Shown one piece after another: positions 35,641 through 49,000 of a DNA stretch of 64,000 nt. The stretch's first letter is position 1. Every line of letters begins with the position of its first letter. The translations under genes and the position numbers were made by a program. A model generated the notes under the pieces. That model was not told where the DNA came from and did no database searches. It saw only the letters and a program-made list of their open reading frames with translations. The DNA is from Lateolabrax maculatus (Eukaryota > Chordata > Actinopteri > Acropomatiformes > Lateolabracidae), in contig CM062218.1 of the NCBI GenBank assembly GCA_031216445.1, forward strand, positions 7,647,001-7,711,000, in the 5' to 3' direction.

Positions 35641-38600
35641 CTACACCAGCCATTTCTCCATGCACAAGTGGAACACGGTCTCATTCGAATGCCAAAACAC
35701 GTGTTCGACGCCGGGAACAGAACAGACGATCAGATCTCCACGAGCCGCCAGCGTCTTCAGACCGAAAACATCTTTTAAATACAACTGAAACAAGAAAAAA
35801 AGGATGTGATTTACGACGTGTACGTCTAAGTACTTCTAAGATGTTCATTTGAGGTTTGGTACAAAACTAAATTATGAAATATTATATTTTAGAGTCGTAC
35901 GTAAAGCAGAATGTATGTTTAAATGCAGCTTGAATAGTCTTAAGCTTAGATTGTTATGTGATTTAGGGGAGATTGAAGATGAAGTCCATGTCATTTTTTG
36001 TTGCTCTTCATCTAGTTTGTAATGATCACAAATGGCATTGAAATAAACTAAAAACAGTGTCACATATGAGTGTCTGTAGTGCGATTTTCACTCACATCTT
36101 GGTGCTGCATCTCAACAACTGTCTCGTTGTCGTCATAAAATCCAAACTGACTAAAAACCATGAGAGACACAAGAGGGATACAATGTGTGAGCATCACATG
36201 AGAGTCATCTGATCATCCAGAGGCAAAGCCGATTAATGTGTGAACTAAGCATAGAAAGAGTTTTATGACTCTGGAAAAAACACAGACTTTAAAGAAGCCA
36301 CATTAATGCAGTAGAAATAAATATAAAAGGATAAAACCCTTGCAGCCTTGTAGTTCAATCACAGTGTATGAAGAAGAAAAGAATCCCTCAGCTGTAGCAG
36401 AGAAAATACTCTAATTTCAACAATTTAAGTGTTATGGCTTTTATCAGGGGGTCAGAAGTGCATGAATAATATTCAATTAAATGAATTAACTTCATAGTTA
36501 TTTTAGCACGGATCAGTTTCATGGAACTGTGTGCCTCGAGTGTATATGGTAGAGAAATATCCAAAACTTAATCCTGTGCTGATTGTAAATTTGATGATTT
36601 TTCCACCAACATCACAGTGCATTGTGTCAAAGATTACTGTAAAATTGTTTTGTTGATAAAAGAGATTATTGCATGAAATCATATGTCAGATTAAAGGACA
36701 GAAGACAGAGGATGAACTCACCTCGACTGCCAGGGAGTGATGACTCCATCGTCCGGTCCTCCGATCAACACAAGTTTTTTGATTTTGAGGAAGTTCTTCT
36801 TCCACTCTGGGATTGGGACATAGAACATATTGAATATACCCTCAGTGGCCACTTTATTAGGTACGCCTGCACAACCTGTTGCAATCCAGACAGCTGCCAT
36901 AAATTCTAGCATTACAAAGTTCATAATGTTCAATGTTTTTGTTTAAACTGTCAGAAATGTGTAATTTCAATATGACCAAGGTCATAGTTAAAAGGTTGTG
37001 TTGAACTGGACTGCATTATGTTGAGAGGCGTTTTTAAGTTTTTGTCCTTCATATTTACATACATGAGGAGGGCAGAATATTTACAACACCTCTCAATATA
37101 ATGCAGTCCAATACAACACCGCCAATAAATATGACCGATATATTGTGTCACCGAGGAAGATAACATCTTTAAGTTTTAGTGTTTTGAGTGTTTAGTCTCT
37201 CCTTTATTTGTACCACATGTGAGAAAATGCAGATAAAATCATAAATAAAAAAATTCAGCGCTTCCTAGAGCATAAGCAGGATAAGCATGTGCAGGATATT
37301 GTTATAATTATAATTATTATTAGGCACAACAACCTTCTCCTACTTATTCATATTTCTTTTTAGAAGTCACAAGGTCAAAATTGGCCACTGTTGCATCATA
37401 AAGATAAACAGAAAGCCACTGACAGGATGAATTTTACCCACAAGTAATGTGCTGACCTGTTGAGTTTGGATTGGATCTCTCACTGTTGAGCAGGGCCAAA
37501 TAATCACTGCTGTTCACATACAGTTCTCTGTGGTGGGGGTCTGGAGAAGGAGGAGGGGGAGAGAGGACAGACAACCAGTATGTCAACACACTTGTTTATG
37601 AAGCTTCTTAGTGGTTAGGCAATCTGAAACACACACCCTTTGTTACACTAAATATCACGTCTTTGCATCTGAACAGCACACTGAGTATCTCATTTTCAAG
37701 CTTGACAAGCTAAGGAATATAATTGAATTTTATTACTTCACAACTGTATGAGAAAGTTATTCTTGGAGTCTCACCGTTCCAGTAGTTGCAGATGGATATC
37801 CTCTGACCTATTGCAGTGTAGCAGAGGTGGTAGAGGTTAGACTTCACAAACTGTGGGAAGAGGTACCTCAAGTAGTCCGTGTCTGGGAGGAAACAAAGAG
37901 CAGGATGAAGGAGAAGCCTGAGAGTCCAAAAGTCGCTCCCTTTTAGCTCTATTTTTGGTTTTAATGAACTCCTGAGGGAGATATCTGACTCTTTTACTGC
38001 TAAATGCCTCATTATGTTCACCAACTAGTTGCGAACTGTGTCTGTCTATGGTTTAGTGTCAACAGGGGATGACCAGGCAGTTTTTTATCAGTGATGGGTG
38101 GATGATACTTAAGCTCCGAATCTTGTTTCACTCCTGTAAAGCTCACTGTTTCAATACAATGCGTCAGTGTTAGTGTCAAATAGAAAGAAAGCCCCAAAGC
38201 TTCATGAGGCTTCATCTGACCATCACTAGTTTTTAGAGCCTTTTCATTGTAAACAGCTGCCTGCTGCGGCAGAAAACTAGGCTTTAAGATCGGTGAGAGT
38301 GAACAAAAACAGTAAAGTTGCAGGCCGGACAGCTAAACAATGAGCTGAAACTCGTTATAAATCTCAGAGAAACTGAGGGTATCTGCAGATTCAGGTGGTA
38401 ATTCTCTTCTAGGGTCATCACTATGAGCATTGTCAGTTGATACAATGTTAATATAAAAATATCGATTACATGTGTTTTAAACTTAGTCATGTGTGTAGCT
38501 TTTGAAGTTGAACCCACCTCCATATTGTCCGGCCTGAGGAGAGGACAGAGAGATGAAAGATTGGACGTTGTGGTCAGACAGAGTGGAGAGGATTCCTCTG

Positions 38601-41012
38601 CAAACCAACCCACCTGTAATAATGTCAACAAAAATATTGTTTATCAGTATTTTTACCTGATTATCACATCTTGGGGATGGGTGAGTTCCCAGCTTCACAT
38701 ATTATAATTTCTCCATTGTCAGAGGTGTATCACTGGAATAACACAGACAATTAAGGTCTGTATTAACATCTTCAATTTTATGAAGATTTTAAAAAGAAAA
38801 TTTGAGGAGAACTAATTTCCAAATTCACATCAATGCATGCAGTTATTAAATTTAGGACTGCAACGAGCAATAATTGTCATGATCGATTAATCTATTTATT
38901 TTTCAATTAAACTTAATTGTTTGATTAATAAAATTCCAATAAGTAGTGACAAGTGAGCATAACATTCTCTGTAAGCCAAAGGTGATATCACATAAGACAA
39001 AAAAAGGCATAAAATCTTCACAATTTAGAAGCTGGTATTATGAAATGTTTAAATTTTTTTGCTGGAAAGAATTGCTTAAATGATTTATGGATTATCAAAA
39101 TATTTGCCAATTAATCGATTACTTGTTTCAACCCTTATTATACTAATCGCACTGTAAAGACTACACATTCATGTTCCTGAAAATACATTTCAGTTTGATT
39201 TTCAGTATAGCATGACCTTCAATCTATAAAAACATGTGAAAATGATAAGAAATAATTTTGAAATCTTAAGTTTTTTGCAGAAATACAAATGTTCTGTTAT
39301 AGCAGGTTGGCGCATAAGTAATTTGCATGTATGTTGGGCAAAGAGAGTTTAATCGGCATACGTATTTCTTCCCCAGGTTTTTACTAACTGGAACATTTAA
39401 CAGTTTGAATTACAAACTGCTTGCCAGGAATTTCCAACTCCTGACCGAAGCAGAAATCCCAAGAGTCATAAAAAAATTCTATCCAGCAAATAAAACAACA
39501 AACAGCGAGTTATGTAAAGCCCCACCGTTTAAATATAAGTGTGAAATATCTACAATTTACAGAATACAGTGTCACTCTGAGGTCAGTTTTGGCGAGAATG
39601 ACATTGTTACTAAAGACACATACCAAGACTGTTTTATAATCTTAAGCAAATACCACATTTATGTCTCTATTTTACAGACCTTGAGAGTAGCAGATAAAGT
39701 GGACCCCGTCTGCTGCGTTTTGCATTATGGGGTAAATAGCTGCCTTGAATCCCTCCACCTGCTTCCACATGGGCTGCAGGCTGGCACTCCTGTCGAACAA
39801 GTCGATAACCGTCACATTTGTTCCAGGATGGGACTGCAGGAGAGAGAAGAAGACGGTTTCACTTCATCAACAGGGTGTACCGGTCTTGTAGGGAGGCACT
39901 GTGTCTAAATAATTCTTCATATTGTTGCATGAAGCGTTAAACAGCTACAAGAAACAACACACTAACCTCAGCATTAAAAGCAACAGCAGGCAAACCAAAA
40001 CCCCTGTGTTATCAAAGGTCCATGGGGATGTTTAGCTACTAATTGATCAGGATGTGCTTGAAATATTGATGATTCATTAGGGTGTTTGGTAAGAAGGCAG
40101 GAGCACAGACTAATTGAAGCAGAGAGAGCGTGGTCTGAATTTCCGCTTTCGATTTGTTTTCCCCCTCAAATAGTCTGGTTTCAGTCTCAAGCTTTCTAAT
40201 ACAACAGCGGTGAAAAAGAGGAACTTAATCCTGGTTTAACCACATCAGTCCACAAAAACATCAGTTTCGCAACTTCACCACATCTTCACCTCAACCAGGT
40301 TGAGGTTACACAAACTGTGTGTCCGTCTCAAAGGGTGTGTGAGGGGTCAAGAGGAAAAGCAGGAAAGGGCACATTTCATTTTGCATAAAACCTCCTTCAC
40401 GCAACTTAATTCCCACATATTTTATGTATCAAAAATTCCAGATAGGCTCAGTATAGTTTGGCAATTCCAAATGCACTATAATGTACAAATTATGTGCATT
40501 ATAGTACTAATCAGCCACTTTCCTGTGGAATTGCTGCTCTAATAATATATTAAACTAATTCAATTTAATTCAATTACAAGCCAATCTTCTCATAATCCAA
40601 TTATGATAGAAGCTGACTAACATGACAGAGTACATCTTGCATAGTGCAGGTCCACGTTTGTTTGATAACATGTGGTGATATAAGCTGTAAGGCCTGCAGT
40701 ATATATACTGCACATTTCAACCCCTGAAGAATAAACTGTATACACCTTTCTCCCACCAAAATACATCTACACAACCACACTGAAGCAGCTCCTCTTTTTT
40801 TTTCTCCGGCCACTCACCTCGTTGATGAACCGCTGTAAGTTTTTAAAATCCCCTGAGCTGTCGAACAAACCGTGCACTATGATCACCGGCTTGTATCCGG
40901 CCACCGCAGCCCAGAGACACGCACCGAGCAGCGGACACAGCAGCCCGGCCGCCCCGCTGCTCCACCTCTTCCTCCGGCTTGTCACCACGGCCGAATGGGA
41001 GCCCTTCATCAT
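35641..41012 (-). CDS. ppt2: Palmitoyl-protein thioesterase 2 (lysosomal)
   Basis: Eight coding exons on - (41012-40818, 39833-39680, 38613-38518, 37882-37775, 37540-37457, 36806-36722, 36150-36096, 35784-35641) join in phase to 306 residues (human 302). An N-terminal basic stretch and hydrophobic segment (AAGLLCPLLGACLWAAVAG) form the signal sequence. The alpha/beta-hydrolase core follows: YKPVIIVHGLFDSS, nucleophile elbow CYSQGG (Ser115), SLSSPQAGQYG, LVLIGGPDDGVITPWQS (acid Asp231/232) and VEHVFWHSN (catalytic His287). Cys and N-glycosylation-like NET/NST sites suit a lysosomal enzyme. PPT2 hydrolyses palmitoyl-CoA and related thioesters in lysosomes but does not replace PPT1. No broken residues are seen. 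Human PPT2 is also in the MHC class III region. The 3'UTR appears to contain two MITEs. Confidence 0.96.
36843..37136. mobile_element. Truncated CAGTGGCCACTTTATTAGGTAC element with internal foldback
   Basis: Begins CAGTGGCCACTTTATTAGG, a well-known end sequence of a common teleost DNA repeat. Its interior contains a large inverted repeat: about 36994-37030 (GGACTGCATTATGTTGAGAG) against about 37085-37120 (CTCTCAATATAATGCAGTCC). The opposite CAGTGGCC end is absent. It lies in ppt2 intron 5, with its left end only 36 bp from the exon 6 acceptor. Confidence 0.7.
38862..39140. mobile_element. CTGCAACTAA/AATCGATTA element (ppt2 intron 2)
   Basis: Starts GGACTGCAACGAGCAATAATTGTCATGATCGATTAATC and ends CCAATTAATCGATTACTTG. 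The interior has the family-typical CATAAGACAAAAA.. and TTTAGAAGCTGG. Probably a non-autonomous DNA transposon. Confidence 0.7.
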
Positions 41013-41330
41013 AGCTCAAAATAATTAATAAATAACACGGTAAACCCTTAAAAGATCTACCAAATAAAAGAGATAATTTGTGAAATAAAAAATAAAAAAC
41101 ATAAAATCCTGATGTTTGACTAATGTGCTGTCATCTTCATCTCCATTTCTTTTCCCGAGCTGCGGTGAATTACAGGAGAGCTGAAGTCAAATAATCCCGT
41201 TTTCCACACACAGTGTGTTCATTTACACTTTGACAACACTTCAGCAGACACCGTGCAGCTGCTGATCTCTGCTTTGCTTTGGAACCTTTTGTTTGTTCCG
41301 GTTTTAAATTAAACGTGATACGGCCGCTGC

Positions 41331-41365
41331 TGACGTCATGTCCGGTTTCCGCTCGTCCAATCAGC
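41331..41365 (-). promoter_or_regulatory. Candidate ppt2 promoter elements
   Basis: A perfect CRE palindrome TGACGTCA (41331-41338) and a CCAAT box (about 41357-41361) lie about 320-350 bp upstream of the ppt2 start codon in moderately GC-rich sequence. Assignment to ppt2 is by position only. Confidence 0.4.
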
Positions 41366-41399
41366 AGCACGGACTCGGTTATGTAGTTATTCATTGTGT

Positions 41400-42420
41400 A
41401 ATAATACAACATTAATCTAAATGTTATTATGACTTATTATTAATAGCCGTTAACAGTAGTATTGAAATGCTGTAGGAAATAAAGAAAATAAATAAGGAGA
41501 TTTAAAATCCTGGTATCCTGGGCACTGAGAGCAAAACTGGGTTACAAAAAACTATTATGCAGACTTACATATATAGTAAGTCAGTGATTAACAGAACAGA
41601 AGGATGAAAAAGATAATGTAAAATTGGTAACAATGGGTAACAACAGCTTATCACTAGAAAGAATTACAAGAACAGGGAATTTTGTAGTGATAAGACTGAA
41701 ACTTTGGAAGATATCTACTTGACTAATTTGGAGAGCTGACGCCTTAAATTAGCTTGAGATAAACTGAATTTCTGCACAGAAAAAAGACTGTGGATTTTGA
41801 CCGCCATCACTTACATTGGAAGTGTATTAGAAGGGGATCTTTTAATGGCCATGTTTGCAGGTTTAAAAATCTCTAATTATTTATTTTTTTAGCTCCTGAG
41901 CTCCAACTCCATCTACTGATGAAAACTATGCAACCCGGTCAAAAGCTCCAGGACAAACAGAACCTGAGTGTCATCTGTGCGTTACTTTGTGGGAAATGTT
42001 GGCGCAGAATATCCCTGACCTGTAATTTGTTTGGGTGCAGTATTTTAAAACCAATATCTTGAGGTATTAACTTATTTTACAAGGTTATGGCTGGACACCA
42101 GGAGGCCCTGGAGCAAAAATGAATGTGGGTTGATCGCCTGTTTGCGGTATTAACAAAACTATATCTAGGAACGTGCATCAATGAAATTGGGACACAGGAC
42201 TCCTCTCCAACACAGGGGCCCTGGGTCTCATAGCTGTTGTTGAAATCACTGTGAGCATGACATCTTGTGGTTTATCGCATAGCTGAAATAGCTTACTGAT
42301 TTCTGCAGGGACACTTGTCAATGTAAAAACAAACACAGCTGAGGTGTTTGTACTCCATCTGTCCTTATCACTGTCATACTCTCACATGCACAAAGCATTT
42401 AAAGGAAGAGTCATGTGTTC
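41400..42420. other. Intergenic between ppt2 5' end and crat-like 3' end
   Basis: No exon, RNA gene or complete repeat recognised. Moderately AT-rich with ordinary composition. Confidence 0.55.
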
Positions 42421-42426
42421 ACAGGC

Positions 42427-42432
42427 TTTATT
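42427..42432 (-). terminator. Poly(A) signal of the crat-like gene
   Basis: TTTATT on + (AATAAA on -) is 615 bases past the stop codon and gives a 3'UTR of about 0.6 kb. Confidence 0.65.
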
Positions 42433-43046
42433 AACCAATCCTGAGCAGAACAACATTCAAAATACAGTAAATACATACATGCACTGTCACCATTAATAAT
42501 GAGCTTCTTCTGGCTTTTGGTCCATTTCAAATAGACTAGTCAACCTACAAAATCAATGGTTTCCATAAACATTCATCATTTTGATGGCAGTGAAACAAAT
42601 GACACATTTATTCTCAATAGAAAGGCTGCTGGTCATTTCTTGACTGGTGGAGGGAGTGCAGTCAGTTTAAACACACGTTTTTTGGCTTGTACTGATTAAT
42701 GATGGAGTGTCAGTTTTGGTTTAACTTTGCTTTGCTTTCACCCAGAGATATTGTAGCATTAGATGCCTCCGAGCGCATCTATTGTAGCAAATATAATGCA
42801 GCTTGCTTGCTCAGCTCTTGCTAGAAAAGGAAAGTAATTTATTGCTTCGACAAAAGCACCTCAGAGAAGCTATGTTCAGTCCTCAATATGGTCTCAGATT
42901 TAACCACTGCGTGGCATGCACAAGAAGAACATCCATGTCACCAACAAGCCTCATCAACACTTCTACAAAACGTTATTTTAAGAAAATAGAGTCTTTTTTT
43001 CCCCAGGCGTAGAAGAGAGGGTTTATCCTGTTCGACAGGAGCAGCT

Positions 43047-46000
43047 CTACACAGTAGGCTGCAGTAGCTCCTGTAGCTGACACAAGGTGTCCTTCAGGGT
43101 GAGAGCTAATGTCTCCGCATGTGTCTCCTCGCAGCAGTTGAAGGCGGTGATGGAGAAGTGGACGTGGTCTGCCTGGGGGTTGTAGCAAATGGCGTAACCG
43201 TCGGGAACGAGGGGCCCGAAACACATCACGCTGTCTGTGTTCGCAGGCACCTGAGGGAGCGAGAGAGAGGGAATAACAAGAAATAATGTATCAAACGAGA
43301 AAAGGTTAGACCTGTACAAACATAATGTAGATACTAAGACGGTAAGATGAGGGTGAAAACAATATCACATCAATGTTTTTATGGAAACACTTTAAATGTG
43401 TAAAACAAAACTTCAATAAATGTTTGTTTTACTTGGAATCATTAATTTGGACACCAATATTTTGATATTAAAAGGTAATACATCTGAAATAATTAATCAA
43501 CTATTTGATTAGTAGGTGGACTGAAAATTAATCAGCAACAATTTTGGTATTTCTTCAAGGAAAAAATATGTCTTGTATAATAGAAGCCAAATATCTGAAC
43601 TTGAAAGAAAGAAAGCACATTAGTCAGTAATGAAAGTAATCGTTAGTTGCAGCCCTAAAAGCCCTTGTATATACTATTGACAAAGAGCCAAAATTAATTC
43701 AGTGGTTCCTAAAATTGGGTGAAAATTTAAGGGGAAATCAGTGCGAGAATCTCTAGAGCAACAACATTTCACTACTATTTCAGTACCTTAATAACACAAT
43801 AAAAAATATATGAGGATGACTAGAAGCTCATAGTTTTTACTCTCCCACTCTTGTCAGTAAGTGCCACATACAATTCAAATCTATTAGGACAAAAGTCTTT
43901 TCAAACTGTGGGCCAAAAGGCTAAATCTTGTTAAATTACAAATTAAAGCCTTTGATATAAAAACATCTGACATTTCCTGTCCTTATTAATCTTTACCGCA
44001 ATAGAAGTAACAGCAGAGTTGACTTGTGTCATTATTCATCACACTGTATGTAAATTATACATCAAGACTGAATACAGTGTGAAAAGGTGAAGTAAAGGAC
44101 TTTGATCAAGCAGGATGAATCCAAAGTGAATCACCAGATTAAGAAAACCCCACACTATATACAGTAGCTAGCTGCATTGTAAAAGGAAAACAACACGAAA
44201 CGTGAGTTATAAAACTAGGGAAATTAAAAACAGGCCATAAAAACCACATGAGCTTCTGAAGTCAAGAACAAGCGGGTTGACTGCTGGAAACTCCCAAATT
44301 GCATTTTGTTGGCCGTAAATGTGCCACATTAAGAGACCATCACGTGCTCCAGAACAACTGGTAAACTGCTGATAGAAAATTCCCACTTAAGATATTCACA
44401 CCAAAACAAAATTCCCACTTCCTGTTGTGCTTCACGACCGTCAGTGCCTTCTGTATAACAAATCTCTAACCACCAAAGACGCACACTTTGACGCACAGAA
44501 ACACACCTGCCCTGTTCGGAGTTTCCAGTGAGTTGCGAGGCCGTAAGCTGTGTCCATGAAGATTTTGGGAATGCTCAGTCCCTCCTCGATGGCCTGCAGC
44601 TTGAGCCCCAGCAGGTGGCGGTCAATGCCGTGCCCTTTAAGTGCCTGAACGGAGCAGAACACTAGAAGATAAGTGTTTATCAGTTGACAACAGATGACAG
44701 AAGCTGTTGAAGGTTTACTTGTTATTGACCTGATCAGTCAGAGCGGCATAGGCATCAACGGCTTCTCTGAACAGCTGAAGCTTTGCCTCCCGCTGCAACA
44801 CAAAAGCATAAAACACACCATGATTACGAGCTAAACCACATGCCTCCTCACCTGACACAAGCTAAAATGAATCCTGTGTTAGTCACAGTTGATCAATTCA
44901 CTGGCATTTCCCACCGATACAGACGGATCATCGAAGGCAAGAATGAACTGGAGCGTCTGATTTGTGGGCGAGCGGATATATTCTGTCCTTCCTCCTCGAA
45001 ACATCCTCTGAGAGACAATATCACAGGCAGGACAGACCTCATTGTGAACTCTGAAAAAACAAGAAAAAAAAAAACAGTAAGTCTTGAGTCAAAAAAATCT
45101 AGAAAATATGCATATGCTGAGAGCTAAACGTTTTGATGACATGTCTGTGTTTGACCTGTAGTAGGCGAGCTGCAGGGCGACCTGGATGAAAGAGTTTGGA
45201 CTCAGGTTGTGCTGCTTGGGAAGCTCCTTGCCAAACCTCTTGAAGTTGAACACGTTCACGTCCAGGTCGTTGATCAGTCTGCAGGAGATTCAAAACAAAA
45301 TTTTGTATTAGTGATTTAAACATTCTAAACTCAATGTTTACTTACTTTTCTTTTTTAAGAACTTTCGGCTATATCTATTTCTCTTTTACAGCACAGGTGT
45401 CATCATGCGACCTAATTATGGAAAGTCGGTCATGTGATAACAGGGAGTCGTGAGATCTGATGACATGCGAGCAAGTCCAGTGAAGAAGGCTGTGAGATAT
45501 GGCCAAAAGCTCACCTTGTGCCCAAGGTCAAGAATTAACCTCCATACTTATGATTTGTATTATTTGTTCTTTTACAAGGTAATTATACATTTTTTAGCAC
45601 TTTTCATATTGCAAGAGATTTTACAAGCACAGATAATTGTAAATATTATCTTAATAACTTATAACGTATAAATGTTTATAAAACACTATAATGTAGTTAT
45701 AAGCAGCTTTAAGGACATTTCTAAGTGTTTATTAATGTACAGTATTTCCCAACAATTTGACACTAAATATTATTACAACTATATTATCATTCATTATTGT
45801 GTTTATACAGCAGCCTCCACTCATGGCTGCCCACAGGAGGAGTTATAGTTGTTGGTAAATACATAAACACACACTTATATCTGCTTACAACTACATTATC
45901 CTGTGTTATAAACCATTTATTAAAATGTTTATATACTGACCCTCATTCGAGGTATTTCGAGCTGGAGTCACATCTGTCCAGCTAAAATCTACAGTGTGTG

Positions 46001-49000
46001 TAAGTGATTTAAAAGTACTCTGAAATTATACCTACAGTGCATAAAAGCTTGTGGGAAAGACCTGGACCACAATAACGACTTCTAAGTGCTTTAAAAAGTC
46101 AGTCAAGACAATGACAGTTTTCTGTTTAGTCAAGGTTACATTCAAGATAAATGTGTTTACACTCCCGTGGCTTTCTTTTAGGCCAAGTTCAAAAAGCAAA
46201 CATCTAGCTTACACTGTGCAGCGAGGCCATTCTTCTCTTATCATGACAAGTATTCTGCACGGACATTAAGACCAAAACTCTCCACCCTGTTCACAAAGTG
46301 AGACGCTTACATATCGAGGTTCTGCTTGGCGTGCTCTATGTCCCGCTTAATTTCTCGGTCTATGTGAAAGTAAAGCTTCTTGGGCATCGGCAGAGGGACC
46401 AGCGGCGCTCTCTTTGGGTCTGGTTTCTCACTGCAGTCAAGAAAACACACGTACTTGTACATGAGTATGCAATATGTAAAACAGAAATACAGCCATTTTC
46501 CACCTCCTATTATATTATAATAATCAATTTTGATGAAATCTGTGTGAGTTTCTTCCCTAGAGAGATAATCAGTGCATTTTGGTTGGCTGTGTTTACAACT
46601 GTTCTATAATGAGACATTTAGCTACAGCTTTATCACCTCCTTGGCAACACTTTGATAGCAGCCTGTGGCATGGTTCATCCACAACTTGTCAGGTCATGAA
46701 ACTGAAATTTACTGAACTGAAAAGTAAATATATTCATGTATCACTAAACACAGAGTGTCAGTACTTTCTCTGGTGGATTGTGAGAGTCTCAACAGACTGA
46801 GGCAAGCAAGATAGAGGTAAAGATTCTAGTACTAATCAAGGTTTATAATTAAAAATAAACATAGTTTGTCTGTAACAGGACATGTTTACAGTAAATAGAC
46901 AAGTGAACTGTATTTTCATGTCAGCAGTGTCTAAATTTAACTTGTTTCAGCTTGGTTTCCCTGCTACCAGCTCCTGAATGTGTGTAACGAATGTCATGAA
47001 AATCCATCCAACAGCTGTTGAGACATTTCAAATGTAAATCTTAAGGTGGCGCTAGATGAAAAGTCAGAGCATCATCAAAGTCATAAAGATTCATCCTCTG
47101 GACACCCTGACATATTTCAGTCTGCACCAAAGTGGTGGACCGAACGACGATAAAGTACTAAAGAAACTCACCCAACAAGCAAAATATACATAATAGAAAA
47201 TATACATAACACAAAATGTACATACCCATCTCTATATTCTGGTTACAATCAGGGTTTAGGTTAAAAATAACCAGAGTTTGGCCTCAGCAGTACATACTTA
47301 AAACTAAACGTTACTTTACCTAAAATAAGTAACATTGAATCCATCTTAAATAGTGTGCTTAAAAATGTCTGAGGCCTTGTTTGATTGGCTCAGTCAGACT
47401 GTACGGCAGCCAGCAGGGACAAAATTACGTGACTAACTCCAACATTTGGTTTCCCGTTGAGTTGTAAAGTCAGGAAATGATTCAAACACAAAGTATATAC
47501 AAAACACCACAATGCAACAGGACATGATCGTGTTTTTCCTCATCATCTCACCAGTAATCCAGGATGTAATCCAGCAGTGTTGCTATGGGCGGACCCTCAG
47601 CTGTGGCTTGTTCATACAGAAGACCCCACGAGCCGTCCTCGCCCACCACAAACTATTCACACACAAACACACAGACGCAGTTAGCCTTCTGTACCTGCTG
47701 CATCAGCTCCTCTTATGTAAGCTGTCCTCGTCATGCGTGAATATTCCTGCTGCTCACCTGCAGCGTTTTATCAAACCAGCGGTTGCCACTGTTGGAGAAC
47801 GTCCCGCCTCCATGCAGGACCTGCGCCGCCTTACGGCTGGCATACCTGTCAATCAAAATTGGAACAAACTAAATCAACACACTAAGAAAAACTACCTGAG
47901 CATTTCTATGTTACGCTATGTTATACCTGTACTCCACTACATTGAAGAGGAAAACACTGTACATTTTACTCCACTAAATTTATTTGACACTTATTTAATT
48001 TTTACATAAAATAACATATGATATGTGTATATGATACGACGCATACCTACAGTATTCTATTAATCTACCCAGTAGTATCCAAAGCAAACACACAGCCATT
48101 CTGCACAATGCGTACATTTACTTTTGATACTTTAAGTAAATTGCTGATCATTCTTCTGTACTTTTGCTTAAGTAACATTTAGAATTGAGGACTTTAACTT
48201 GTAATTGAGTATTTTTTGATTTTATGGTATTTCTACTTTTATTTAAGTAAAGGATATGAGTACTTCCTCCACCACTGCAAGTGACTCCAAAAAAGATATG
48301 CCAATTATTAAAGATATTCAGATCTTAGTGTGAAACATTCTTTAGGCACAAAGCTGCCAATGAGACGCAACTGGGACGACATTTCAAATGGAGGAAGTGA
48401 CAATTGTTGCTTCAGACCAAGTGTCAACAGACAGCTCAATGATATCTGACCACACACAGACGATTAGCCAACACATTCAGCAAACACAGAAATACCTGAA
48501 TGTGGAATAGGCTGTGTGAATGTGTGTGTGTGTGTGTGTGTGTATGCGCATACTTCTCATCTGATATTCTCATGACTGGAGAATCCAGACTCAAGGAGAA
48601 AAGTCCCCTCTCTATCAGCCGCACTGATTCCTTATTTAGTTTATCTGAGTCACACAAACAGAGAACATTGAAAAAAAACACTGAGTATTTAAACATTTCC
48701 AGATCAAATCTAGTGCCATATATGTAGAAGTATCCATTTACAGTTAGACAATTTATCTAAAGATACAAGCTTTGACAACTAAGGACGTTTACAGTACTTG
48801 CAAGCATGGATTTTTTTAGGTCCTATCTTGTCTTTCATAACATTCACATATTTTTACACAATAGTTTTTCTTATTTCAGCCCTTTCACTACGAAACACAT
48901 ACATTTTGCAACATTGCTGAGCAAAGCATACCAGAAGACTACATTTATATGATTTCCTCTCTTAAGGTTGTTTTTTTTTCTGCAATTTGATTATAAACCA

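Noticed and set aside
39327..39908. 193-codon + frame overlapping ppt2 exon 2
   Set aside because: No domain or homology seen, and its end is antisense to a conserved ppt2 exon.
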